Positions 22,813 through 35,600 of a stretch of DNA of 64,000 nucleotides are shown here, one piece after another. Each line of letters opens with the position of its first letter. The stretch's first letter is position 1. Origin of the DNA: Philhelius pedissequus (taxonomy: Eukaryota > Arthropoda > Insecta > Diptera > Syrphidae); assembly GCA_910595825.1 (NCBI GenBank), contig OU343164.1, positions 1,364,001 to 1,428,000 on the forward strand, read 5' to 3'. The notes below the pieces were generated by a model, which saw only the letters and a program-made list of their open reading frames with translations, did not search any database and was not told where the DNA came from. The position numbers were made by a program, and so were the translations under genes.

Positions 22813-25800
22813 ATGTATATATCGATGGGTTTGGGAAACATTTTTGAAAATACAATTTTTTTCTGCAAGGGTTAGCCTTGAATTTTTTTCAAAAATCTTC
22901 AAAAAAATTAAATCGTCAAATTTTATACCACTGCAAAGGTCTGTTCAATCCCTTTCAAGTGCTGAAAACCGCAGCTTTTTCTGAGGCGTGGTTGCTGAGA
23001 TATCAGCTTCCAAAGCAAATCAAATGCAGTTGGGTTGACAATCACTGGAACTACTTTGGATTGCAATATCTCGAGAACCGGAGGCTGCAGAAGCGTTTGG
23101 TTTTCAGGAGTCAATAGGTATTGAACATACCTTTCTTTACGTGTATATATCGATGGGTTTGGGAAACATTTTTGAAAATACAATTTTTTTCTGCAAGGGG
23201 TTAGCCTTGAATTTTTTTCAAAAATCTTCAAAAAAATTAAATCGTCAAATTTTATACCACTGCAAAGGTCTGTTCAATCCCTTTCAAGTGCTGAAAACCG
23301 CAGCTTTTTCTGAGGCGTGGTTGCTGAGATATCAGCTTCCAAAGCAAATCAAATGCAGTTGGGTTGACAATCACGGGAACTACTTTGGATTGCAATATCT
23401 CGAGAACCGGAGGCTGCAGAAGCGTTTGGTTTTCAGATGTGAATAGGTATTGAACAGACCTTTCGTTTAATGTATATATCGATGGGTTTGGGAAACATTT
23501 TTGAAAATACAATTTTTTTCCGCAAGGGGTTAGCCTTGAATTTTTTTCAAAAATCTTCAAAAAAATTAAATCGTCAAATTTTATACCACTGCAAAGGTCT
23601 GTTCAATCCCTTTCAAGTGCTGAAAACCGCAGCTTTTTCTGAGGCGTGGTTGCTGAGATATCAGCTTCCAAAGCAAATCAAATGCAGTTGGGTTGACAAT
23701 CACTGGAACTACTTTGGATTGCAATATCTCGAGAACCGGAGGCTGCAGAAGCGTTTGGTTTTCAGGAGTGAATAGGTATTGAACATACCTTTCTTTACGT
23801 GTATATATCGATGGGTTTGGGAAATATTTTTGAAAATACAATTTTTTTCCGCAAGGGGTTAGCCTTGAATTTTTTTCAAAAATCTTCAAAAAAATTAAAT
23901 CGTCAAATTTTATACCACTGCAAAGGTCTGTTCAATCCCTTTCAAGTGCTGAAAACCGCAGCTTTTTCTGAGGCGTGGTTGCTGAGATATCAGCTTCCAA
24001 AGCATATCAAATGCAGTTGGGTTGACAATCACGGGAACTACTTTGGATTGCAATATCTCGAGAACCGGAGGCTGCAGAAGCGTTTGGTTTTCAGATGTGA
24101 ATAGGTATTGAACAGACCTTTCGCTTAATGTATATATCGATGGGTTTGGGAAACATTTTTGAAAATACAATTTTTTTCTGCAAGGGGGTTAGCCTTGAAT
24201 TTTTTTCAAAAATCTTCAAAAAAATTAAATCGTCAAATTTTATACCACTGCAAAGGTCTGTTCAATCCCTTTCAAGTGCTGAAAACCGCAGCTTTTTCTG
24301 AGGCGTGGTTGCTCAGATATCAGCTTCCAAAGCAAATCAAATGCAGTTGGGTTGACAATCACTGGAACTACTTTGGATTGCAATATCTCGAGAACCGGAG
24401 GCTGCAGAAGCGTTTGGTTTTCAGGAGTCAATAGGTATTGAACATACCTTTCTTTACGTGTATATATCGATGGGTTTGGGAAATATTTTTGAAAATACAA
24501 TTTTTTTCCGCAAGGGGTTAGCCTTGAATTTTTTTCAAAAATCTTCAAAAAAATTAAATCGTCAAATTTTATACCACTGCAAAGGTCTGTTCAATCCCTT
24601 TCAAGTGCTGAAAACCGCAGCTTTTTCTGAGGCGTGGTTGCTGAGATATCAGCTTCCAAAGCAAATCAAATGCAGTTGGGTTGACAATCACGGGAACTAT
24701 TTTGGATTGCAATATCGCGAGAACCGGATGCTGCAGAAGCGTTTGGTTTTCAGGAGTCAATAGGTATTGAACATACCTTTCTTTACGTGTATATATCGAT
24801 GGGTTTGGGAAATATTTTTGAAAATACAATTTTTTTCCGCAAGGGGTTAGCCTTGAATTTTTTTCAAAAATCTTCAAAAAAATTAAATCGTCAAATTTTA
24901 TACCACTGCAAAGGTCTGTTCAATCCCTTTCAAGTGCTGAAAACCGCAGCTTTTTCTGAGGCGTGGTTGCTGAGATATCAGCTTCCAAAGCAAATCAAAT
25001 GCAGTTGGGTTGACAATCACGGGAACTACTTTGGATTGCAATATCTCGAGAACCGGAGGCTGCAGAAGCGTTTGGTTTTCAGATGTGAATAGGTATTGAA
25101 CAGACCTTTCGCTTAATGTATATATCGATGGGTTTGGGAAATATTTTTGAAAATACAATTTTTTTCCGCAAGGGGTTAGCCTTGAATTTTTTTCAAAAAT
25201 CTTCAAAAAAATTAAATCGTCAAATTTTATACCACTGCAAAGGTCTGTTCAATCCCTTTCAAGTGCTGAAAACCGCAGCTTTTTCTGAGGCGTGGTTGCT
25301 GAGATATCAGCTTCCAAAGCAAATCAAATGCAGTTGGGTTGACAATCACTGGAACTACTTTGGATTGCAATATCTCGAGAACCGGAGGCTGCAGAAGCGT
25401 TTGGTTTTCAGGAGTCAATAGGTATTGAACATACCTTTCTTTACGTGTATATATCGATGGGTTTGGGAAACATTTTGAAAATACAATTTTTTTCTGCAAG
25501 GGGTTAGCCTTGAATTTTTTTCAAAAATCTTCAAAAAAATTAAATCGTCAAATTTTATACCACTGCAAAGGTCTGTTCAATCCCTTTCAAGTGCTGAAAA
25601 CCGCAGCTTTTTCTGAGGCGTGGTTGCTGAGATATCAGCTTCCAAAGCAAATCAAATGCAGTTGGGTTGACAATCACTGGAACTACTTTGGATTGCAATA
25701 TCTCGAGAACCGGAGGCTGCAGAAGCGTTTGGTTTTCAGGAGTGAATAGGTATTGAACATACCTTTCTTTACGTGTATATATCGATGGGTTTGGGAAATA

Positions 25801-26759
25801 TTTTTGAAAATACAATTTTTTTCCGCAAGGGGTTAGCCTTGAATTTTTTTCAAAAATCTTCAAAAAAATTAAATCGTCAAATTTTATACCACTGCAAAGG
25901 TCTGTTCAATCCCTTTCAAGTGCTGAAAACCGCAGCTTTTTCTGAGGCGTGGTTGCTGAGATATCAGCTTCCAAAGCAAATCAAATGCAGTTGGGTTGAC
26001 AATCACGGGAACTACTTTGGATTGCAATATCTCGAGAACCGGAGGCTGCAGAAGCGTTTGGTTTTCAGATGTGAATAGGTATTGAACAGACCTTTCGCTT
26101 CATGTATATATCGATGGGTTTGGGAAACATTTTTGAAAATACAATTTTTTTCTGCAAGGGGTTAGCCTTGAATTTTTTTCAAAAATCTTCAAAAAAATTA
26201 AATCGTCAAATTTTATACCACTGCAAAGGTCTGTTCAATCCCTTTCAAGTGCTGAAAACCGCAGCTTTTTCTGAGGCGTGGTTGCTGAGATATCAGCTTC
26301 CAAAGCAAATCAAATGCAGTTGGGTTGACAATCACTGGAACTACTTTGGATTGCAATATCTCGAGAACCGGAGGCTGCAGAAGCGTTTGGTTTTCAGGAG
26401 TCAATAGGTATTGAACATACCTTTCTTTACGTGTATATATCGATGGGTTTGGGAAACATTTTTGAAAATACAATTTTTTTCCGCAAGGGGTTTGCCTTGA
26501 ATTTTTTTCAAAAATCTTCAAAAAAATTAAATCGTCAAATTTTATACCACTGCAAAGGTCTGTTCAATCCCTTTCAAGTGCTGAAAACCGCAGCTTTTTC
26601 TGAGGCGTGGTTGCTGAGATATCAGCTTCCAAAGCAAATCAAATGCAGTTGGGTTGACAATCACTGGAACTACTTTGGATTGCAATATCTCGAGAACCGG
26701 AGGCTGCAGAAGCGTTTGGTTTTCAGGAGTGAATAGGTATTGAACATACCTTTCTTTAC

Positions 26760-27078
26760 GTGTATATATCGATGGGTTTGGGAAATATTTTTGAAAATAC
26801 AATTTTTTTCCGCAAGGGGTTAGCCTTGATTTTTTTTCAAAAATCTTCAAAAAAATTAAATCGTCAAATTTTATACCACTGCAAAGGTCTGTTCAATCCC
26901 TTTCAAGTGCTGAAAACCGCAGCTTTTTCTGAGGCGTGGTTGCTGAGCAAAAGCAAATCAAATGCAGTTGGGTTGACAATCACGGGAACTATTTTGGATT
27001 GCAATATCGCGAGAACCGGATGCTGCAGAAGCGTTTGGTTTTCAGGAGTCAATAGGTATTGAACATACCTTTCTTTAC
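26760..27078 (+). repeat. 319-bp class C monomer with a 10-bp deletion in the left arm
   Basis: GCTGAG is followed directly by CAAAAGCAAATC near 26945, losing most of ATATCAGCTTCC. This removes the GATATC block of the palindrome. The identical monomer recurs at 31028, offset 4268. Confidence 0.9.
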
Positions 27079-27407
27079 GTGTATATATCGATGGGTTTGG
27101 GAAATATTTTTGAAAATACAATTTTTTTCCGCAAGGGGTTAGCCTTGAATTTTTTTCAAAAATCTTCAAAAAAATTAAATCGTCAAATTTTATACCACTG
27201 CAAAGGTCTGTTCAATCCCTTTCAAGTGCTGAAAACCGCAGCTTTTTCTGAGGCGTGGTTGCTGAGATATCAGCTTCCAAAGCAAATCAAATGCAGTTGG
27301 GTTGACAATCACGGGAACTATTTTGGATTGCAATATCGCGAGAACCGGATGCTGCAGAAGCGTTTGGTTTTCAGGAGTCAATAGGTATTGAACATACCTT
27401 TCTTTAC
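27079..27407 (+). repeat. Reference class C monomer
   Basis: Class C has CACGGG, CTATTTTGG, TCGCGAG, GGATG and CAGGAGTCAA, then CATACC and a GTG anchor. Starts: 5988, 8949, 10265, 11252, 11911, 16578, 17897, 21168, 22155, 24458, 26760, 27079, 27408, 28067, 29055, 31028, 31347, 31676, 32335, 33322, 33980, 34309, 35296, 35954, 37600, 38916, 40560, 42863, 44837, 47136, 49110, 50098, 51737, 52724, 53711, 56014, 58646, 59633, 60291 and 60949. Those at 61935 and 63576 end in GTGAA. None lies before 5988. Three in a row occur at 26760-27737 and 31028-32005. Confidence 0.88.
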
Positions 27408-28395
27408 GTGTATATATCGATGGGTTTGGGAAATATTTTTGAAAATACAATTTTTTTCCGCAAGGGGTTAGCCTTGAATTTTTTTTCAAAAATCTTCAAA
27501 AAAATTAAATCGTCAAATTTTATACCACTGCAAAGGTCTGTTCAATCCCTTTCAAGTGCTGAAAACCGCAGCTTTTTCTGAGGCGTGGTTGCTGAGATAT
27601 CAGCTTCCAAAGCAAATCAAATGCAGTTGGGTTGACAATCACGGGAACTATTTTGGATTGCAATATCGCGAGAACCGGATGCTGCAGAAGCGTTTGGTTT
27701 TCAGGAGTCAATAGGTATTGAACATACCTTTCTTTACGTGTATATATCGATGGGTTTGGGAAATATTTTTGAAAATACAATTTTTTTCCGCAAGGGGTTA
27801 GCCTTGAATTTTTTTCAAAAATCTTCAAAAAAATTAAATCGTCAAATTTTATACCACTGCAAAGGTCTGTTCAATCCCTTTCAAGTGCTGAAAACCGCAG
27901 CTTTTTCTGAGGCGTGGTTGCTGAGATATCAGCTTCCAAAGCAAATCAAATGCAGTTGGGTTGACAATCACGGGAACTAATTTGGATTGCAATATCTCGA
28001 GAACCGGAGGCTGCAGAAGCGTTTGGTTTTCAGATGTGAATAGGTATTGAACAGACCTTTCGCTTAATGTATATATCGATGGGTTTGGGAAACATTTTTG
28101 AAAATACAATTTTTTTCCGCAAGGGGTTAGCCTTGAATTTTTTTCAAAAATCTTCAAAAAAATTAAATCGTCAAATTTTATACCACTGCAAAGGTCTGTT
28201 CAATCCCTTTCAAGTGCTGAAAACCGCAGCTTTTTCTGAGGCGTGGTTGCTGAGATATCAGCTTCCAAAGCAAATCAAATGCAGTTGGGTTGACAATCAC
28301 GGGAACTATTTTGGATTGCAATATCGCGAGAACCGGATGCTGCAGAAGCGTTTGGTTTTCAGGAGTCAATAGGTATTGAACATACCTTTCTTTAC

Positions 28396-31300
28396 GTGTA
28401 TATATCGATGGGTTTGGGAAATATTTTTGAAAATACAATTTTTTTCCGCAAGGGGTTAGCCTTGAATTTTTTTCAAAAATCTTCAAAAAAATTAAATCGT
28501 CAAATTTTATACCACTGCAAAGGTCTGTTCAATCCCTTTCAAGTGCTGAAAACCGCAGCTTTTTCTGAGGCGTGGTTGCTGAGATATCAGCTTCCAAAGC
28601 ATATCAAATGCAGTTGGGTTGACAATCACGGGAACTACTTTGGATTGCAATATCTCGAGAACCGGAGGCTGCAGAAGCGTTTGGTTTTCAGATGTGAATA
28701 GGTATTGAACAGACCTTTCGCTTAATGTATATATCGATGGGTTTGGGAAACATTTTTGAAAATACAATTTTTTTCTGCAAGGGGGTTAGCCTTGAATTTT
28801 TTTCAAAAATCTTCAAAAAAATTAAATCGTCAAATTTTATACCACTGCAAAGGTCTGTTCAATCCCTTTCAAGTGCTGAAAACCGCAGCTTTTTCTGAGG
28901 CGTGGTTGCTCAGATATCAGCTTCCAAAGCAAATCAAATGCAGTTGGGTTGACAATCACTGGAACTACTTTGGATTGCAATATCTCGAGAACCGGAGGCT
29001 GCAGAAGCGTTTGGTTTTCAGGAGTCAATAGGTATTGAACATACCTTTCTTTACGTGTATATATCGATGGGTTTGGGAAATATTTTTGAAAATACAATTT
29101 TTTTCCGCAAGGGGTTAGCCTTGAATTTTTTTCAAAAATCTTCAAAAAAATTAAATCGTCAAATTTTATACCACTGCAAAGGTCTGTTCAATCCCTTTCA
29201 AGTGCTGAAAACCGCAGCTTTTTCTGAGGCGTGGTTGCTGAGATATCAGCTTCCAAAGCAAATCAAATGCAGTTGGGTTGACAATCACGGGAACTATTTT
29301 GGATTGCAATATCGCGAGAACCGGATGCTGCAGAAGCGTTTGGTTTTCAGGAGTCAATAGGTATTGAACATACCTTTCTTTACGTGTATATATCGATGGG
29401 TTTGGGAAATATTTTTGAAAATACAATTTTTTTCCGCAAGGGGTTAGCCTTGAATTTTTTTCAAAAATCTTCAAAAAAATTAAATCGTCAAATTTTATAC
29501 CACTGCAAAGGTCTGTTCAATCCCTTTCAAGTGCTGAAAACCGCAGCTTTTTCTGAGGCGTGGTTGCTGAGATATCAGCTTCCAAATCAAATCAAATGCA
29601 GTTGGGTTGACAATCACTGGAACTACTTTGGATTGCAATATCTCGAGAACCGGAGGCTGCAGAAGCGTTTGGTTTTCAGGAGTCAATAGGTATTGAACAT
29701 ACCTTTCTTTACGTGTATATATCGATGGGTTTGGGAAACATTTTGAAAATACAATTTTTTTCTGCAAGGGGTTAGCCTTGAATTTTTTTCAAAAATCTTC
29801 AAAAAAATTAAATCGTCAAATTTTATACCACTGCAAAGGTCTGTTCAATCCCTTTCAAGTGCTGAAAACCGCAGCTTTTTCTGAGGCGTGGTTGCTGAGA
29901 TATCAGCTTCCAAAGCAAATCAAATGCAGTTGGGTTGACAATCACTGGAACTACTTTGGATTGCAATATCTCGAGAACCGGAGGCTGCAGAAGCGTTTGG
30001 TTTTCAGGAGTGAATAGGTATTGAACATACCTTTCTTTACGTGTATATATCGATGGGTTTGGGAAATATTTTTGAAAATACAATTTTTTTCCGCAAGGGG
30101 TTAGCCTTGAATTTTTTTCAAAAATCTTCAAAAAAATTAAATCGTCAAATTTTATACCACTGCAAAGGTCTGTTCAATCCCTTTCAAGTGCTGAAAACCG
30201 CAGCTTTTTCTGAGGCGTGGTTGCTGAGATATCAGCTTCCAAAGCAAATCAAATGCAGTGGGGTTGACAATCACGGGAACTACTTTGGATTGCAATATCT
30301 CGAGAACCGGAGGCTGCAGAAGCGTTTGGTTTTCAGATGTGAATAGGTATTGAACAGACCTTTCGCTTAATGTATATATCGATGGGTTTGGGAAACATTT
30401 TTGAAAATACAATTTTTTTCTGCAAGGGGTTAGCCTTGAATTTTTTTCAAAAATCTTCAAAAAAATTAAATCGTCAAATTTTATACCACTGCAAAGGTCT
30501 GTTCAATCCCTTTCAAGTGCTGAAAACCGCAGCTTTTTCTGAGGCGTGGTTGCTGAGATATCAGCTTCCAAAGCAAATCAAATGCAGTTGGGTTGACAAT
30601 CACTGGAACTACTTTGGATTGCAATATCTCGAGAACCGGAGGCTGCAGAAGCGTTTGGTTTTCAGGAGTCAATAGGTATTGAACATACCTTTCTTTACGT
30701 GTATATATCGATGGGTTTGGGAAACATTTTTGAAAATACAATTTTTTTCCGCAAGGGGTTTGCCTTGAATTTTTTTCAAAAATCTTCAAAAAAATTAAAT
30801 CGTCAAATTTTATACCACTGCAAAGGTCTGTTCAATCCCTTTCAAGTGCTGAAAACCGCAGCTTTTTCTGAGGCGTGGTTGCTGAGATATCAGCTTCCAA
30901 AGCAAATCAAATGCAGTTGGGTTGACAATCACTGGAACTACTTTGGATTGCAATATCTCGAGAACCGGAGGCTGCAGAAGCGTTTGGTTTTCAGGAGTGA
31001 ATAGGTATTGAACATACCTTTCTTTACGTGTATATATCGATGGGTTTGGGAAATATTTTTGAAAATACAATTTTTTTCCGCAAGGGGTTAGCCTTGAATT
31101 TTTTTCAAAAATCTTCAAAAAAATTAAATCGTCAAATTTTATACCACTGCAAAGGTCTGTTCAATCCCTTTCAAGTGCTGAAAACCGCAGCTTTTTCTGA
31201 GGCGTGGTTGCTGAGCAAAAGCAAATCAAATGCAGTTGGGTTGACAATCACGGGAACTATTTTGGATTGCAATATCGCGAGAACCGGATGCTGCAGAAGC

Positions 31301-32663
31301 GTTTGGTTTTCAGGAGTCAATAGGTATTGAACATACCTTTCTTTACGTGTATATATCGATGGGTTTGGGAAATATTTTTGAAAATACAATTTTTTTCCGC
31401 AAGGGGTTAGCCTTGAATTTTTTTCAAAAATCTTCAAAAAAATTAAATCGTCAAATTTTATACCACTGCAAAGGTCTGTTCAATCCCTTTCAAGTGCTGA
31501 AAACCGCAGCTTTTTCTGAGGCGTGGTTGCTGAGATATCAGCTTCCAAAGCAAATCAAATGCAGTTGGGTTGACAATCACGGGAACTATTTTGGATTGCA
31601 ATATCGCGAGAACCGGATGCTGCAGAAGCGTTTGGTTTTCAGGAGTCAATAGGTATTGAACATACCTTTCTTTACGTGTATATATCGATGGGTTTGGGAA
31701 ATATTTTTGAAAATACAATTTTTTTCCGCAAGGGGTTAGCCTTGAATTTTTTTTCAAAAATCTTCAAAAAAATTAAATCGTCAAATTTTATACCACTGCA
31801 AAGGTCTGTTCAATCCCTTTCAAGTGCTGAAAACCGCAGCTTTTTCTGAGGCGTGGTTGCTGAGATATCAGCTTCCAAAGCAAATCAAATGCAGTTGGGT
31901 TGACAATCACGGGAACTATTTTGGATTGCAATATCGCGAGAACCGGATGCTGCAGAAGCGTTTGGTTTTCAGGAGTCAATAGGTATTGAACATACCTTTC
32001 TTTACGTGTATATATCGATGGGTTTGGGAAATATTTTTGAAAATACAATTTTTTTCCGCAAGGGGTTAGCCTTGAATTTTTTTCAAAAATCTTCAAAAAA
32101 ATTAAATCGTCAAATTTTATACCACTGCAAAGGTCTGTTCAATCCCTTTCAAGTGCTGAAAACCGCAGCTTTTTCTGAGGCGTGGTTGCTGAGATATCAG
32201 CTTCCAAAGCAAATCAAATGCAGTTGGGTTGACAATCACGGGAACTAATTTGGATTGCAATATCTCGAGAACCGGAGGCTGCAGAAGCGTTTGGTTTTCA
32301 GATGTGAATAGGTATTGAACAGACCTTTCGCTTAATGTATATATCGATGGGTTTGGGAAACATTTTTGAAAATACAATTTTTTTCCGCAAGGGGTTAGCC
32401 TTGAATTTTTTTCAAAAATCTTCAAAAAAATTAAATCGTCAAATTTTATACCACTGCAAAGGTCTGTTCAATCCCTTTCAAGTGCTGAAAACCGCAGCTT
32501 TTTCTGAGGCGTGGTTGCTGAGATATCAGCTTCCAAAGCAAATCAAATGCAGTTGGGTTGACAATCACGGGAACTATTTTGGATTGCAATATCGCGAGAA
32601 CCGGATGCTGCAGAAGCGTTTGGTTTTCAGGAGTCAATAGGTATTGAACATACCTTTCTTTAC
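28396..32663 (+). repeat. 13-monomer higher-order repeat, copy 2 (4268 bp)
   Basis: It abuts copy 1 directly. The offset is 4597 bp up to the C monomer at 29055 and 4268 bp afterwards, because the B monomer of copy 1 at 24787-25115 has no counterpart here (29055 C is followed by 29384 D). Differences I noticed: AAATCAAATC near 29586, GCAGTGGGG near 30259, CGCTTAATG against CGCTTCATG near 26101, and GAATTTTTTT against GATTTTTTTT in the 31028/26760 pair. That is only a handful over 4.3 kb. Confidence 0.88.
31028..31346 (+). repeat. 319-bp class C monomer with a 10-bp deletion, second copy
   Basis: It carries the same CTGAGCAAAAGC junction as 26760-27078, 4268 bp upstream, and is followed as there by two further class C monomers. 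Confidence 0.9.
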
Positions 32664-35600
32664 GTGTATATATCGATGGGTTTGGGAAATATTTTTGAAA
32701 ATACAATTTTTTTCCGCAAGGGGTTAGCCTTGAATTTTTTTCAAAAATCTTCAAAAAAATTAAATCGTCAAATTTTATACCACTGCAAAGGTCTGTTCAA
32801 TCCCTTTCAAGTGCTGAAAACCGCAGCTTTTTCTGAGGCGTGGTTGCTGAGATATCAGCTTCCAAAGCAAATCAAATGCAGTTGGGTTGACAATCACGGG
32901 AACTATTTTGGATTGCAATATCTCGAGAACCGGAGGCTGCAGAAGCGTTTGGTTTTCAGATGTGAATAGGTATTGAACAGACCTTTCGTTTAATGTATAT
33001 ATCGATGGGTTTGGGAAACATTTTTGAAAATACAATTTTTTTCCGCAAGGGGTTAGCCTTGAATTTTTTTCAAAAATCTTCAAAAAAATTAAATCGTCAA
33101 ATTTTATACCACTGCAAAGGTCTGTTCAATCCCTTTCAAGTGCTGAAAACCGCAGCTTTTTCTGAGGCGTGGTTGCTGAGATATCAGCTTCCAAAGCAAA
33201 TCAAATGCAGTTGGGTTGACAATCACTGGAACTACTTTGGATTGCAATATCTCGAGAACCGGAGGCTGCAGAAGCGTTTGGTTTTCAGGAGTGAATAGGT
33301 ATTGAACATACCTTTCTTTACGTGTATATATCGATGGGTTTGGGAAATATTTTTGAAAATACAATTTTTTTCCGCAAGGGGTTATCCTTGAATTTTTTTC
33401 AAAAATCTTCAAAAAAATTAAATCGTCAAATTTTATACCACTGCAAAGGTCTGTTTAATCCCTTTCAAGTGCTGAAAACCGCAGCTTTTTCTGAGGCGTG
33501 GTTGCTGAGATATCAGCTTCCAAAGCAAATCAAATGCAGTTGGGTTGACAATCACGGGAACTATTTTGGATTGCAATATCGCGAGAACCGGATGCTGCAG
33601 AAGCGTTTGGTTTTCAGGAGTCAATAGGTATTGAACAGACCTTTCGTTTAATGTATATGTCGATGGGTTTGGGAAACATTTTTGAAAATACAATTTTTTT
33701 CCGCAAGGGGTTAGCCTTGAATTTTTTTCAAAAATCTTCAAAAAAATTAAATCGTCAAATTTTATACCACTGCAAAGGTCTGTTCAATCCCTTTCAAGTG
33801 CTGAAAACCGCAGCTTTTTCTGAGGCGTGGTTGCTGAGATATCAGCTTCCAAAGCAAATCAAATGCAGTTGGGTTGACAATCACGGGAACTACTTTGGAT
33901 TGCAATATCTCGAGAACCGGAGGCTGCAGTAGCGTTTGGTTTTCAGGAGTGAATAGGTATTGAACATACCTTTCTTTACGTGTATATATCGATGGGTTTG
34001 GGAAATATTTTTGAAAATACAATTTTTTTCCGCAAGGGGTTAGCCTTGAATTTTTTTCAAAAATCTTCAAAAAAATTAAATCGTCAAATTTTATACCACT
34101 GCAAAGGTCTGTTCAATCCCTTTCAAGTGCTGAAAACCGCAGCTTTTTCTGAGGCGTGGTTGCTGAGATATCAGCTTCCAAAGCAAATCAAATGCAGTTG
34201 GGTTGACAATCACGGGAACTATTTTGGATTGCAATATCGCGAGAACCGGATGCTGCAGAAGCGTTTGGTTTTCAGGAGTCAATAGGTATTGAACATACCT
34301 TTCTTTACGTGTATATATCGATGGGTTTGGGAAATATTTTTGAAAATACAATTTTTTTCCGCAAGGGGTTAGCCTTGAATTTTTTTCAAAAATCTTCAAA
34401 AAAATTAAATCGTCAAATTTTATACCACTGCAAAGGTCTGTTCAATCCCTTTCAAGTGCTGAAAACCGCAGCTTTTTCTGAGGCGTGGTTGCTGAGATAT
34501 CAGCTTCCAAAGCAAATCAAATGCAGTTGGGTTGACAATCACGGGAACTATTTTGGATTGCAATATCGCGAGAACCGGATGGTGCAGAAGCGTTTGGTTT
34601 TCAGGAGTCAATAGGTATTGAACATACCTTTCTTTACGTGTATATATCGATGGGTTTGGGAAATATTTTTGAAAATACAATTTTTTTCCGCAAGGGGTTA
34701 GCCTTGAATTTTTTTCAAAAATCTTCAAAAAAATTAAATCGTCAAATTTTATACCACTGCAAAGATATGTTCAATCCCTTTCAAGTGCTGAAAACCGCAG
34801 CTTTTTCTGAGGCGTGGTTGCCGAGATATCAGCTTCCAAAGCAAATCAAATGCAGTTGGGTTGACAATCACGGGAACTACTTTGGATTGCAATATCTCGA
34901 GAACCGGAGGCTGCAGAAGCGTTTGGTTTTCAGATGTGAATAGGTATTGAACAGACCTTTCGCTTAATGTATATATCGATGGGTTTGGGAAACATTTTTG
35001 AAAATACAATTTTTTTCTGCAAGGGGTTAGCCTTGAATTTTTTTCAAAAATCTTCAAAAAAATTAAATCGTCAAATTTTATACCACTGCAAAGGTCTGTT
35101 CAATCCCTTTCAAGTGCTGAAAACCGCAGCTTTTTCTGAGGCGTGGTTGCTGAGATATCAGCTTCCAAAGCAAATCAAATGCAGTTGGGTTGACAATCAC
35201 TGGAACTACTTTGGATTGCAATATCTCGAGAACCGGAGGCTGCAGAAGCGTTTGGTTTTCAGGAGTGAATAGGTATTGAACATACCTTTCTTTACGTGTA
35301 TATATCGATGGGTTTGGGAAATATTTTTGAAAATACAATTTTTTTCCACAAGGGGTTAGCCTTGAATTTTTTTCAAAAATATTCAAAAAAATTAAATCGT
35401 CAAATTTTATACCTCTGCAAAGGTCTGTTCAATCCCTTTCAAGTGCTGAAAACCGCAGCTTTTTCTGAGGCGTGGTTGCTGAGATATCAGCTTCCAAAGC
35501 AAATCAAATGCAGTTGGGTTGACAATCACGGGAACTATTTTGGATTGCAATATCGCGAGAACCGGATGCTGCAGAAGCGTTTGGTTTTCAGGAGTCAATA

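Larger units (their letters stand above)
23799..28395 (+). repeat. 14-monomer higher-order repeat, copy 1 (4597 bp)
   Basis: Monomers start at 23799, 24128, 24458, 24787, 25116, 25445, 25773, 26102, 26431, 26760, 27079, 27408, 27738 and 28067. Marks shared with the adjacent copy: AAGCATATCAAATG (24005), GGGGGTTAGCC (24184), TTGCTCAGATATC (24312), a one-T loss in CATTTTGAAAA (25471), GGGGTTTGCC (26490), the 10-bp deletion at 26948, and T8 at 27480. Boundaries are placed at anchors and could shift by up to one monomer. Confidence 0.88.
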
